44,343 nucleotides of DNA, taken from JANWXD01 sp037446115 (GTDB lineage: Bacteria; Acidobacteriota; Terriglobia; Bryobacterales; Bryobacteraceae). Below, one piece after another: positions 36,092-44,242 of the stretch. Position 1 is the stretch's first letter. Every line of letters starts with the position of its first letter. The position numbers were made by a program, and so were the translations under genes. The stretch covers positions 1 to 44,343 of the forward strand of contig JBBIJF010000034.1 in the NCBI GenBank assembly GCA_037446115.1. The letters run 5' to 3'. Under the pieces are notes generated by a model. It ran no database searches. It was not told the DNA's origin and was given only the letters and a program-made list of their open reading frames with translations.

Positions 36092-36841
36092 TCAGAGAAC
36101 CTGCTCGGACCAGTTTTCCAGAATCCCCTTCAGTTTCTGCATGAACTGGTCCGCCACGGCGCCGTCGATCAAGCGGTGATCAAAGGTGAGCCCCATCAGG
36201 GAGATGTAGCGGATGGCGATGGCGTCTTCCTCCACCACCACAGGCGTTTTTTCCACCGCACCCACACCCAGGATCGCCACCTGCGGCTGGTTGATGATCG
36301 GCGTGCCGAACAGGCTGCCGAAACTGCCGAAGTTCGTGATCGAGAACGTCCCGCCGTGCACTTCCTCGGGCTTGAGCTGGCGGGAGCGTGCCCGCGTGGC
36401 CAGATCCACGATGGCCCGCTGGAGCCCGAGCACGTTCATTTCATCGGCATTGCGGATGACCGGCACGATCAGCCCGTTGTCCAGCGCCACGGCGATCCCG
36501 ATGTTGATTTCGTTGTGGTAGATGATGTTGTTGCCTTCGATCGACGCGTTCACGATCGGGAAGGCACGCAGCGCTTCGGCGGCGGCCCGCGTGATGAACG
36601 GCAGATAGGTGAGTGAGTAGCCGTAGCGCGACTGCACCTCAGTCTTGTACCGCTCCCGGATTCGGGCTACCCGCGTCATGTCCACCTTGTGCACGGTGGT
36701 TACGTGAGGCGAGGTGCGCTTGCTGAGCACCATGTGCTCGGCGATCTTCTGCCGCATGATGCTCATGGGTTCGACGCGCGCCTTGGGACGCTCGGCGCGC
36801 GGGGGAGGCGGAACCTCCACGGTCGGCGGGGGTGGCGCCAC
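36092..36841 (-). pseudogene. 2-oxo-acid dehydrogenase E2, catalytic half (frameshifted from its N-terminus)
   Basis: This frame holds the C-terminal part of a dihydrolipoamide acyltransferase: the Pro-rich linker, IMRQKIAEHMVLSKRTSPHV and the full catalytic domain ending in FDHRLIDGAVADQF, whose His and Asp are the catalytic pair. The lipoyl and peripheral-subunit-binding domains lie in another frame (36763-38103). The two frames are separated by a 23-bp tandem duplication at 36843-36888. Removing one unit joins them as PEPAPAPPPVAPPPPTVEV, a normal linker. Thus the gene is intact except for the duplication. As read, the catalytic half could only be made from a GTG at 36841 or by frameshifting. 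The domain type fits a 2-oxoglutarate or broad-specificity dehydrogenase. Confidence 0.85.
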
Positions 36842-38103
36842 AGGCGGCGGAGCCGGTGCGGGTTCGGCGGCGGAGCCGGTGCGGGTTCCGGTGGCGGCGC
36901 CGCAGCCGCTTGTGCCGCCCGCGTCGCCAGGTACGCCTCGACGTCCTGCTTCGTGATGCGGCCGCCTGAACCTGTGCCCTTTACCTCGCGGAGATCAATG
37001 CCGTGCTCGCGCGCCATCCTTCGCACCAGGGGAGAAATCGGACCCGGAATCTCGCCCTCTGGAGCAGCTTCGGCCGCAGGCTGCGGCGGCGGAGCCGCGG
37101 GCGGCGCGGGCGCCGCCGCCGCCACTTCCGCTTTCGGTGCGGGAGGCGGAGCTGCGACCGGCTTTTCCTCCACCGGCGTCCGCCCGTCCCCGGTCTCCTC
37201 AATCCGGGCCACCACCGTGTTGATCGGAACCGTCTGCCCCTCTTCGACCAGGATCTCGGCCAGCACTCCGGCTGCGGGCGAGGGGATCTCCGTGTCCACC
37301 TTGTCGGTCGAGATCTCAAACAGCGGTTCGTCCCGCTCCACCCGGTCGCCTTTTTTCTTGAGCCACCGGGTCACGGTACCCTCGACGATGCTTTCCCCCA
37401 TCTGGGGCATCACCACGTCGGTCATGAAACGCTCTCCAAATCCCTCACTGCATTCCCTCACTGCTTGGATGATCTCACAGTCGAAAACGCGCCCGAAATG
37501 GCGCGCGAGCGCCCGGACGACTTCCCCGCCTGTTGCGGCGCAGCCCAGATCGGCCATCGAGGTCACGGGAGCACTCAGCCCGCAGGGCACGATGTAGCGG
37601 AAGTAGCTCAGATCCGTAGTGACGTTTAAGGCGAAGCCGTGCGAGGTCACCCAGCGGCTGATATGCACGCCGATGGCCGCGATCTTGCGCCCCTCCACCC
37701 AGACCCCGGTGCAGCCCGGAACGCGCCCCGCGCGCAGTCCGAACTCGCCCACTGCACCCATGATCACCTCCTCGAGGGCACGCACGTAGGCCACCACATC
37801 CCGCTTCCACTCCCGCAAATCCAGAATCGGATAGCCGACGATCTGCCCCGGCCCGTGGTAGGTGATGTCGCCGCCGCGGTCTGTGTGGTAGAAGGTCACC
37901 CCCGCGCGCCGCAGATCCTCTTCGCCCACCAGCAGGTGCTCGAGCCGCCCGTTGCGCCCGAGCGTGATCGTGGGAGGATGCTCGACGATCAGGAACTGGT
38001 CCGGGATCCGACCCTGCTTGCGCTCCTCCACGAACCGCCCTTGCAGATCGAGAGCCGCTCCGTATTCGATCCGTCCCAGCTCGCGCAGTTCGCATCTACG
38101 CAT
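36763..38103 (-). CDS. lipB: LipB octanoyltransferase read through into the lipoyl/binding domains of E2
   Basis: 446 residues as read. Residues 1-226 are LipB: RGGDITYHGPGQ (76-87), Lys140 in GRKIAAIG and Cys174 in IVPCGL are the catalytic signatures. LipB transfers octanoyl groups to lipoyl domains. Without a stop the frame continues into E2 at Met227 (genomic 37425): the lipoyl domain, with modifiable Lys268 in STDKVDTE, and a peripheral-subunit-binding domain near 370-405. It then degenerates after the 23-bp duplication. A GGAG before Met227 shows that E2 was a separate gene. A 13-bp tandem duplication (37441-37466) removed the lipB stop. The start overlaps the lpd stop by 8 bp. Confidence 0.85.
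   Translation of the reverse strand: MRRCELRELGRIEYGAALDLQGRFVEERKQGRIPDQFLIVEHPPTITLGRNGRLEHLLVGEEDLRRAGVTFYHTDRGGDITYHGPGQIVGYPILDLREWKRDVVAYVRALEEVIMGAVGEFGLRAGRVPGCTGVWVEGRKIAAIGVHISRWVTSHGFALNVTTDLSYFRYIVPCGLSAPVTSMADLGCAATGGEVVRALARHFGRVFDCEIIQAVRECSEGFGERFMTDVVMPQMGESIVEGTVTRWLKKKGDRVERDEPLFEISTDKVDTEIPSPAAGVLAEILVEEGQTVPINTVVARIEETGDGRTPVEEKPVAAPPPAPKAEVAAAAPAPPAAPPPQPAAEAAPEGEIPGPISPLVRRMAREHGIDLREVKGTGSGGRITKQDVEAYLATRAAQAAAAPPPEPAPAPPPNPHRLRRLWRHPRRPWRFRLPRAPSVPRRASNP
36843..36888. repeat. 23-bp perfect tandem duplication in the E2 linker
   Basis: Two identical 23-bp units (36843-36865 and 36866-36888; plus strand begins GGCGGCGGAGCC and ends GGGTTC). Because 23 is not a multiple of three, the second copy shifts the frame between the binding domain and the catalytic domain of E2. 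Confidence 0.95.
37441..37466. repeat. 13-bp tandem duplication at the 3' end of lipB
   Basis: TCCCTCACTGCAT (37441-37453) is followed by TCCCTCACTGCTT (37454-37466), 12 of 13 bases identical. Removing one unit makes lipB end ...IQAVRDLESVS with a TGA that overlaps the E2 ATG (TCATGA). Confidence 0.9.
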
Positions 38104-39490
38104 TGATGGCCAGGCCGTAAACTGCGTTGAACGCCTCTCCGACAGCCTCGGACACGGTCGGATGCGGGTGAATCGAGCTCATGAGGGTGTCCACCGTAGC
38201 CTCCGCTTCCATGGCCGCCACGGCCTCAGCAATCAACTCCGTCGCGCCGGGACCAATGATGTGCACCCCGAGAATCTCCCCGAACCGCTCGTCGGCCACG
38301 ACCTTGACAAAACCCTCGTGTCGCCCAAGAATGGTGGCCTTGCTGTTGCCGGTAAAAGGGAACTTGCCGATCTTCACCTTGTAGCCCCGCTGGCGGGCCT
38401 CCGCTTCGGTCAAGCCGACGCTGCCGATGCCGGGCTCGGTAAAGGTCACGTTGGGGATGCGCTTGGGATTCACGGGCTTCACCGGTTTGCCGGCAATGTG
38501 GCCCACGGCGACAAGTCCCTCCATCGTCGCCGCGTGAGCCAGCCAGGGATGCCCGGCCACGACGTCGCCGATGGCGTAGAGTCCCGGTTCCGCCGTCTGC
38601 ATCCACTGGTTGACCTTGATGTAGCCGCGCTCGGTTTCGACGCGGGTGTTCTCCAGGCCGATGCCTCCGGTGTTCGGCTTGCGGCCCACCGCTATGAGAA
38701 TCTTGTCCGCCTGCAGGTCCTCCCGCTTGCCGGAGGGGAACTTCAGGCAAAATCCCACTCCCTCCGCCGTGCGCCGGACATTCTCTACGGTGGCTCCCGT
38801 CTCCACGCGGATGCCGGCCTTGCGGAAAGCCCGCTCCAGTTCCTTCGAGATCTCTTCATCCTCGAGCGGCACGATGCGGGGCAGCATCTCGATGAGGGTC
38901 ACTTCGGATCCGAAGCGGTTGAAGATCGAAGCAAACTCCACCCCCACGGCGCCGGCCCCCACAATCGCCAGGCTCCTCGGAATCTGCCGCATCTCGAGGA
39001 TTTCGATGTTGGTCAGCACAAACTCCGGGTCGGGCTCCAGCCCGGGCAGCATGCGCGCTTCCGATCCCGTGGCGAGGATGATGTTACGCGCCTCCAAAAT
39101 GCGCGTTCCATCCGCGCCGGTCACCTCCACTTTGCCTCCTCCCTTTAGGCGGCCGTAGCCGCGGATCCACTCCACCTTGTTTTTTCGGAACAGGAACTCA
39201 ATGCCCTTGGCGTGCCTGGCCACGACTTCGTTCTTGCGCTCAATCACCTTCGAGTAGTCCAGGCGCGGGTTGTCACAGAGAATGCCGTGACGTTTACCCT
39301 CGAGCAGCTCCTGCCAGACGTCCGCGGTGTGCAACAGCGCCTTGGTGGGGATGCAGCCCACGTGCAAGCACGTCCCCCCGAGCTTAGGCGCCTTCTCGAC
39401 GACGGCGGTGCGCAGCCCGTATTGTCCGGCCCGGATGGCGGCAGGGTAGCCGCCTGGGCCGCTTCCGATCACGATGACGTCGTAGGACAT
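38096..39490 (-). CDS. lpdA: Dihydrolipoamide dehydrogenase (E3)
   Basis: 464 residues from ATG 39490, preceded by GGAGGGGG; an upstream TTG would add six odd residues. The FAD motif VIGSGPGGYPAA (8-19), redox disulfide GGTCLHVGCIPTK, NAD motif IVGAGAVGVEFASIF and C-terminal HPHPTVSEA with the catalytic His are all present. It reoxidises the lipoyl groups carried by E2 of 2-oxo-acid dehydrogenases or the glycine-cleavage H protein. It is in an operon with lipB and E2, its functional partners, and overlaps lipB by 8 bp. Confidence 0.97.
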   Translation of the reverse strand: MSYDVIVIGSGPGGYPAAIRAGQYGLRTAVVEKAPKLGGTCLHVGCIPTKALLHTADVWQELLEGKRHGILCDNPRLDYSKVIERKNEVVARHAKGIEFLFRKNKVEWIRGYGRLKGGGKVEVTGADGTRILEARNIILATGSEARMLPGLEPDPEFVLTNIEILEMRQIPRSLAIVGAGAVGVEFASIFNRFGSEVTLIEMLPRIVPLEDEEISKELERAFRKAGIRVETGATVENVRRTAEGVGFCLKFPSGKREDLQADKILIAVGRKPNTGGIGLENTRVETERGYIKVNQWMQTAEPGLYAIGDVVAGHPWLAHAATMEGLVAVGHIAGKPVKPVNPKRIPNVTFTEPGIGSVGLTEAEARQRGYKVKIGKFPFTGNSKATILGRHEGFVKVVADERFGEILGVHIIGPGATELIAEAVAAMEAEATVDTLMSSIHPHPTVSEAVGEAFNAVYGLAINA

Positions 39491-39528
39491 CCCCCTCCAT
39501 CTTAGCAACGGCGTGTTGGGGCTCCGTT

Positions 39529-40485
39529 TTAAGCCGTGGCCACCGCTTCCTGCAAGAATTGCCGCACGCGCCCGAGCGCCTCCTCCTGAACGGCAGGATC
39601 GTCACCGAAGCCTCGAAACCAGACGATATCGGGTTCGCGCCGGAACCAAGTCCACTGACGCTTGGCGTAGCGCCGCGTGTCCCGCTGGGCGTAGTAAAGC
39701 GCCTGTTCGTAGGTCAGCTCGCCGCGCAACATCTGCACTGCCTGGCGGTAGCCGTGGGAGCCGAGCGGCTTGACATCGGGGGCGTAGCCGAGCTCCAGAA
39801 TCCTCCGCGTCTCGTCAACCAGCCCCGCTTCGAACATCTTGCGGCACCGTTCGTTGAGCCGTTGATAAAGCGCCTCGCGAGGCGGATCCAACCCGATCTT
39901 CAGCACACGAAAGCCTTCAAGTCGGTCTCGTCCCAAGGCGAAGGCCTCCGAAAGCGGGCGGCGCAGCAGCAGGCAGACTTCGACGGCGCGAATCAGCTTA
40001 TGCCGGTCGCTCGGGTGGATCCTGGCAGCCGAGGCGGGATCCAGTCTCCGCAGCAGCCGGTAGAGCAGTCCCGGTCTTCGCGCTTCGCGCGCTGCCAGCC
40101 GCTGCCGGAGAGCTTCGTCGCGCTGGGGTCCGGGAAAAAGTCCTTCGAGCAACGCCCGCAGATAAAACCCGGTACCCCCGCAGACCACAGGAAGGCGGCC
40201 GCGCGCAGCAATCTCCCGTAGCAGCTGGCGCGCTCGCCGGGCATACTCGCCTGCGCTGAAGACCTCGTCGGGCTCGGCCACGTCCATCAGGTGATGGGGA
40301 ATTCCGCGCCGCTCTTCGGGGCGGAGTTTGGCCGTACCGATGTCCAGGTGGCGATAGATCTGGAGCGAATCGCAGTTGACGATCTCGCCCCCGAACTCCT
40401 GGGCGATGCGCAGGGCCAGCTCGCTTTTGCCCGCCCCCGTCGGCCCCACCACCGCCACCAAAAATCCGTCAGCCTGGTATGGCAC
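39529..40485 (-). CDS. miaA: tRNA dimethylallyltransferase
   Basis: 318 residues. It isopentenylates A37 of tRNAs reading codons that begin with U. The P-loop GPTGAGKS (14-21), catalytic-Asp motif NCDSLQIYRHLDIGTAK, GGTGFYLRALLEG and C-terminal RYAKRQWTWFRRE are diagnostic. As called, translation starts at a GTG at 40485 and the first seven residues (MPYQADG) are entirely encoded by the 28-bp dispersed repeat. Starts at TTG 40461 or GTG 40458 would give a more ordinary short N-terminus. The gene overlaps the end of the heme A synthase gene by 17 bp. Confidence 0.95.
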   Translation of the reverse strand: MPYQADGFLVAVVGPTGAGKSELALRIAQEFGGEIVNCDSLQIYRHLDIGTAKLRPEERRGIPHHLMDVAEPDEVFSAGEYARRARQLLREIAARGRLPVVCGGTGFYLRALLEGLFPGPQRDEALRQRLAAREARRPGLLYRLLRRLDPASAARIHPSDRHKLIRAVEVCLLLRRPLSEAFALGRDRLEGFRVLKIGLDPPREALYQRLNERCRKMFEAGLVDETRRILELGYAPDVKPLGSHGYRQAVQMLRGELTYEQALYYAQRDTRRYAKRQWTWFRREPDIVWFRGFGDDPAVQEEALGRVRQFLQEAVATA

Positions 40486-40492
40486 CTTTTTC
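40465..40492 (+). repeat. 28-bp dispersed repeat, copy 2
   Basis: Identical to 12067-12094, same orientation. On the minus strand it encodes the last seven residues plus the TGA of heme A synthase (EKGAIPG, stop) and, in another frame, the GTG and first seven residues of MiaA. Confidence 0.85.
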
Positions 40493-41461
40493 GTGGTAGG
40501 GCACCGCCGTACGGGCTTCCGTAGCCAGCCGGCCCGCCTGCCGCATGCGTGTGTCCCATCCGTGCCGCGCCGCCACTACGGCCAGCCATAACACGATCCA
40601 TAGCGCTTGAGCCGCCAGAAGATGCGTGAGTTGCAGCCAGGAAGGCGCCCCCAGAACCACATCCATAACCCCCAGCCCGAGTTGCCCGATCAGGAGCGCT
40701 ACGCCGAACTGCGCCAGGCTCGCCAGCGGGCTCCGACCGGCTGCTCTGCGGCAGGCCAGAAACAGCCGCGCCAGAACAACCGCAGTCGCGATTGCAAGCA
40801 AGGGATGGACGATGCGCAGCCGCACCAGGAAATGCTGTGCCGGGGATACTCCCTCCTGCAGCCGTGCCCACAGCGAGCCGTCAAGCGCTGGCCGGCCGGG
40901 GAATAGCGTGTCCCCGAGCGCCGTCACAGCCCCGCTCATGTTCGTCAGCAGCATCCCCATCAAGGCGGCGGCCACCAGCCCTGCCGGCGCTCCCTTCCAG
41001 CCCAGACTCCGCCACGGCGACGCCAGCCAGGCCACGGTGGCCGCGCTCGCCGTCAACAGCAGCGTGTTGACAAGGTGCAACGACACCACCACCGCCCGTG
41101 CCGTGCTGGCATCCGTTGCCACCCAGCCTTTCTTTACGAGCAGAGCGCCGATCAGGCTCTCCACAACCAGGAAAAACAGCGCAGCCAGCGACGCTCGAAA
41201 TACGCTGGAGCCGGCCCTACGGGCTCCCCAAACCAGAACCAGCGCCAGCACGCCGCACAGCCCGCTGCTTGCCCTGTGGATGAACTCCGTGAGCGTCTTC
41301 ACGGAAGGGGAGGGGGGCAGAATCTCCCCCTGGCAGGTGGGCCAGTGGCTCCCGCAACCATCGCCGGAAAAGCTGATCCGCACCCAGGCGCCGAACAGGA
41401 TTACGACCACTAGGTAGGCCACGAAGAACCACGCGAATCTCCGAAACCAGGCGGCAGCCAT
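40469..41461 (-). CDS. ctaA: Heme A synthase (COX15/CtaA)
   Basis: 330 residues with about eight membrane segments. It oxidises heme O to heme A for cytochrome oxidase. The haem-ligand histidines sit in TEFIHRASSGL, VVSLHLVNTLLL, IVHPLLAIATA and LQLTHLLAAQALW. The early loop GDGCGSHWPTCQGE holds the Cys pair seen in many CtaA proteins. ATG 41461 is preferred; ATG 41485 would add eight residues. The stop lies in the 28-bp repeat. Divergent from the MscS gene across about 80 bases. Confidence 0.9.
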   Translation of the reverse strand: MAAAWFRRFAWFFVAYLVVVILFGAWVRISFSGDGCGSHWPTCQGEILPPSPSVKTLTEFIHRASSGLCGVLALVLVWGARRAGSSVFRASLAALFFLVVESLIGALLVKKGWVATDASTARAVVVSLHLVNTLLLTASAATVAWLASPWRSLGWKGAPAGLVAAALMGMLLTNMSGAVTALGDTLFPGRPALDGSLWARLQEGVSPAQHFLVRLRIVHPLLAIATAVVLARLFLACRRAAGRSPLASLAQFGVALLIGQLGLGVMDVVLGAPSWLQLTHLLAAQALWIVLWLAVVAARHGWDTRMRQAGRLATEARTAVPYHEKGAIPG

Positions 41462-41542
41462 TCCCGAATCGTCCCTGAACCTCATTCCAACACGGGAGTA
41501 TCCCGGCCGCAACACACGGGCCGCCGGAGCTACCATGAGGCT

Positions 41543-42502
41543 ATGGCGGGCCTGACCGAACGCCTGATCCTGGGCGAGCTGGATGCCTTGATCCGCCACG
41601 CGATCCGCATCGCCCTCATCTTGCTCGCCGCTTTCCTCATCACTCGCCTCATTCACCGCTGGGTGCCGCGCCTGCGGGAGCGCGCCGTCGCCGCCATGCG
41701 CCGCCACGCCGAGGTGCCGAACATCGAGCTTGAAAAGCGTGCGGCAACCCTCAGCAGCATCTTTCGGAAGACGGTGGCGGTGCTGATCTGGATCGCCGCC
41801 GTCGTGATGTGTCTGCGGGAAGCGGGCTTCGATATCGGTCCGATCCTGGCGGGCGCCGGAGTGGCAGGCCTGGCCGTGGGCTTCGGCGCGCAAAACCTCG
41901 TGCGAGATGTGATCTCGGGCCTGTTCTTACTCATCGAGAACCAGATCCGGGTCAACGACGTGGTCGTGATCAACGGAACCGGCGGCTTGGTCGAAGAGAT
42001 CAACCTGCGGACGACCGTGCTGCGGAGCCTCGACGGCACCGTGCACATCTTTCCCAACGGCGCCATCACCAGTCTTTCCAACATGACTCGCGAGTACTCT
42101 TACTACGTCTTCGATGTGGGCGTGGCCTACAAGGAAGATACCGACCGCGTCATCGAGGTCCTCCGGGAGGTGGGCCGCAACCTGATGGAAGACCCCGAGT
42201 ACGCGCCGCTGATTCTCGAACCTCTCGAAGTGCTGGGCGTGGACAAGTTTGCCGATTCGGCCGTAATCATCAAAGCGCGCATCAAGACCGTTCCCATCCA
42301 GCAGTGGAAGGTGGGCCGCGAAATGAACCGCCGCATCAAGAAACGGTTTGACGAACTCGGCATCGAGATTCCCTTCCCGCACATCAGTCTCTATTTCGGC
42401 GAAGCCAGCAAGCCCGTGCGCCTCCAGCTGGACGGCGCGGCCCGCGAGGAGCTGAAGGCTCTGATTCGCGAAGTCCTGGACGAGCGCGCGGCCGCGAGCT
42501 AA
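41543..42502 (+). CDS. Small-conductance mechanosensitive channel, MscS family
   Basis: 319 residues. Two N-terminal membrane helices are followed by the pore-lining TM3 with the Gly/Ala pattern AGVAGLAVGFGAQNLVRDVISG (in parts), then the beta domain (IRVNDVVVINGTGGLVEEIN, FPNGAI) and the alpha/beta cytoplasmic cage. It releases solutes on osmotic downshock. Its TAA is immediately followed by the ATG of the sugar-acid kinase, so the genes are probably co-transcribed, though no functional link is evident. Confidence 0.92.
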   Translation: MAGLTERLILGELDALIRHAIRIALILLAAFLITRLIHRWVPRLRERAVAAMRRHAEVPNIELEKRAATLSSIFRKTVAVLIWIAAVVMCLREAGFDIGPILAGAGVAGLAVGFGAQNLVRDVISGLFLLIENQIRVNDVVVINGTGGLVEEINLRTTVLRSLDGTVHIFPNGAITSLSNMTREYSYYVFDVGVAYKEDTDRVIEVLREVGRNLMEDPEYAPLILEPLEVLGVDKFADSAVIIKARIKTVPIQQWKVGREMNRRIKKRFDELGIEIPFPHISLYFGEASKPVRLQLDGAAREELKALIREVLDERAAAS

Positions 42503-43648
42503 ATGCCGGCGCCGCAGGTCCTTTTCGGGTTGATCGCCGACGATCTTACCGGCGCCTGCGACGCCGGCGTGCAGTTTGCACAACGTGGGCTCCGCACACT
42601 CGTCTGGCTCTCCGCCGAGAATCCACCCCCGTCGGCGGACCTGCTCGCCTTGGTCACCGAGGGGCGCTCTCAGGCTCCGGGGGCGGCTCGGGCCGCGGCC
42701 GCCGCCGCTTGCCGGCGTCTGCTGAGCCTTGGCCGTTCCATACTGTTTCAAAAAATTGATTCGACCTTCCGTGGCAACCCGGGCTTTGAAGTCGGTGGGA
42801 TCATGGAAGCCGGCGGCTTCGCTCTCGCCTTGCTCACCCCGGCATTTCCGGCCCTCGGACGAACGGTGGAGCAGGGATGGCTGCGCGTGGCAGGCAGCAG
42901 CGAGTCCGTGCACGTGCCGTCGCGCCTGCGGGATCAGGGTCTTGCCCACGTGATCGAAATCAAGCCGGAGGAATCGAGCAGGGCGCTCGCGGAGTGCCGG
43001 AGCACGACGCCGGCCGTCGCAGTGGCGGATGCGTCAACGGACGATGATCTGGACCGGCTGGCCCGAAGCTGGGCCGCTCTGCAACCGAGGCCGCTCGCGG
43101 TCGGATCGGCCGGCCTGGCGAGGGCCATCGCGCGGGTCGTGACAGCTAACTCGGCAAGAACTGCGCCCGCCGAGTCCGGAACTCCAGATGCCACTCCCGG
43201 GCCCGTCGTGTTCGTCATCGGCTCAACGCATCAGGCCACCCGCGCTCAGGTGGAGCATCTCCAAGGCATGGAGGTCACTGCGATCGAGCCACAGGCCATG
43301 AGGGCTGCTCGCACGCTTGTGTCTCAGGGCCGGCACGCACTCATCCTGCTGGATCCGGCCCGGGCTTCCGCAGCGGAGCTCTTGTTTCTGCCTGAAGTCA
43401 TCCAAGAATCTCCGATCGGCGGCCTTGTGCTTTGCGGCGGTGATACAGCCCTCGCCGTGTGCCGGGCCCTCAAGGCGCAGGCCATCGAACTCGAGGGCGA
43501 AGTCTGTATCGGGATCCCCTACGGCAGGCTCGTGGGCGGCCCTGCGGCCGGACTGCGCGTCGTCACGAAGGCCGGTGGATTCGGCGCACGGGAGGCGCTG
43601 GCCGAAGCCGCGATGTTTCTGTCACCGCGCCGGCCGAACCTACAATGA
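42503..43648 (+). CDS. Four-carbon acid sugar kinase (DUF1537 family)
   Basis: 381 residues in two domains. N-terminal: GLIADDLTGACDAGVQF and QKIDSTFRGNPGFEVGGIM, for substrate binding. C-terminal: nucleotide-binding GGLVLCGGDTALAVC and VGGPAAGLRVVTKAGGFG. Family members phosphorylate D-threonate, D-erythronate or L-threonate-type acids. The pdxA gene one gene downstream matches known pairs in which PdxA2 oxidises the 4-phospho-acid. Catabolism of a four-carbon sugar acid is therefore likely; the stereoisomer cannot be told. It starts directly after the MscS stop. Confidence 0.9.
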   Translation: MPAPQVLFGLIADDLTGACDAGVQFAQRGLRTLVWLSAENPPPSADLLALVTEGRSQAPGAARAAAAAACRRLLSLGRSILFQKIDSTFRGNPGFEVGGIMEAGGFALALLTPAFPALGRTVEQGWLRVAGSSESVHVPSRLRDQGLAHVIEIKPEESSRALAECRSTTPAVAVADASTDDDLDRLARSWAALQPRPLAVGSAGLARAIARVVTANSARTAPAESGTPDATPGPVVFVIGSTHQATRAQVEHLQGMEVTAIEPQAMRAARTLVSQGRHALILLDPARASAAELLFLPEVIQESPIGGLVLCGGDTALAVCRALKAQAIELEGEVCIGIPYGRLVGGPAAGLRVVTKAGGFGAREALAEAAMFLSPRRPNLQ

Positions 43649-43652
43649 AAGC

Positions 43653-44216
43653 ATGAGCCCGAGGCACATCCTTGCGTCTTTAATCCTTCTCGCGGCTCCT
43701 GCCCTCGCACAGCTGCACGTGGGTGTCAAGGCGGGAGCGCCGCTGGCCGACGTGACGGAGACCGTCGGCAGGGGGGACTGGGATAACCTGCCGTCGCACT
43801 GGGTTGTCGGGCTGATGGTGGATGTGGATGTGCCGGCGAACCTCGGCATTGAGTTCAATGCCCTTTACCGCCGCGTCGGCTACGAAGGAGCAACCGTGGA
43901 TCCGCTTCCGCAGCTTCGCTGGAAGGTCAGAGACGAGGTCTGGGATTTTCCGCTCATCGCGAAATACAGATTCCCGGGGGCGGTCGTCCGGCCTTACGTG
44001 GGCGCCGGATGGTCTTTTCGGAAGCTGAATGACCTGATGCGCCTCGGGTCGGGATCGAACGGCGTGGTGCTCACGGGAGGCTTTCGCGCCAATGTCCTGA
44101 TTGTGAAACTGTCGCCCGAGCTGCGCTACACGCGCTGGACCGGAGGCGAAAACGTCCCTTCCGGTTTCCGGGCCCGCAAGAACCAGGTGGAGTTCCTGCT
44201 GGGCGTGACATTTTGA
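43653..44216 (+). CDS. Small outer-membrane beta-barrel protein
   Basis: 187 residues from ATG 43653, four bases after the kinase stop. The signal peptide (MSPRHILASLILLAAPALA) is followed by repeated amphipathic strands (LHVGVKAGAPLADV, LGIEFNALYRRVGYEG, RPYVGAGWSFRKL). The last strand ends VEFLLGVTF with the terminal Phe. It resembles OmpA-like or PorT-like eight-strand barrels. Its position between the kinase and pdxA suggests co-expression; a transport role for the sugar acid is only a guess. Confidence 0.75.
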   Translation: MSPRHILASLILLAAPALAQLHVGVKAGAPLADVTETVGRGDWDNLPSHWVVGLMVDVDVPANLGIEFNALYRRVGYEGATVDPLPQLRWKVRDEVWDFPLIAKYRFPGAVVRPYVGAGWSFRKLNDLMRLGSGSNGVVLTGGFRANVLIVKLSPELRYTRWTGGENVPSGFRARKNQVEFLLGVTF

Positions 44217-44242
44217 GAGAGCGTGCTTTCGTAAGACTATCC

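Noticed and set aside
40469..41461. Reading the heme A synthase and MiaA frames as a fusion
   Set aside because: The stop of the first gene is clear and the second is in another frame; they overlap by 17 bp but are not fused.
41462..41893. N-terminal extension of heme A synthase
   Set aside because: It would be antisense to the MscS gene and has no membrane segment or similarity to the family; the start was moved to 41461.
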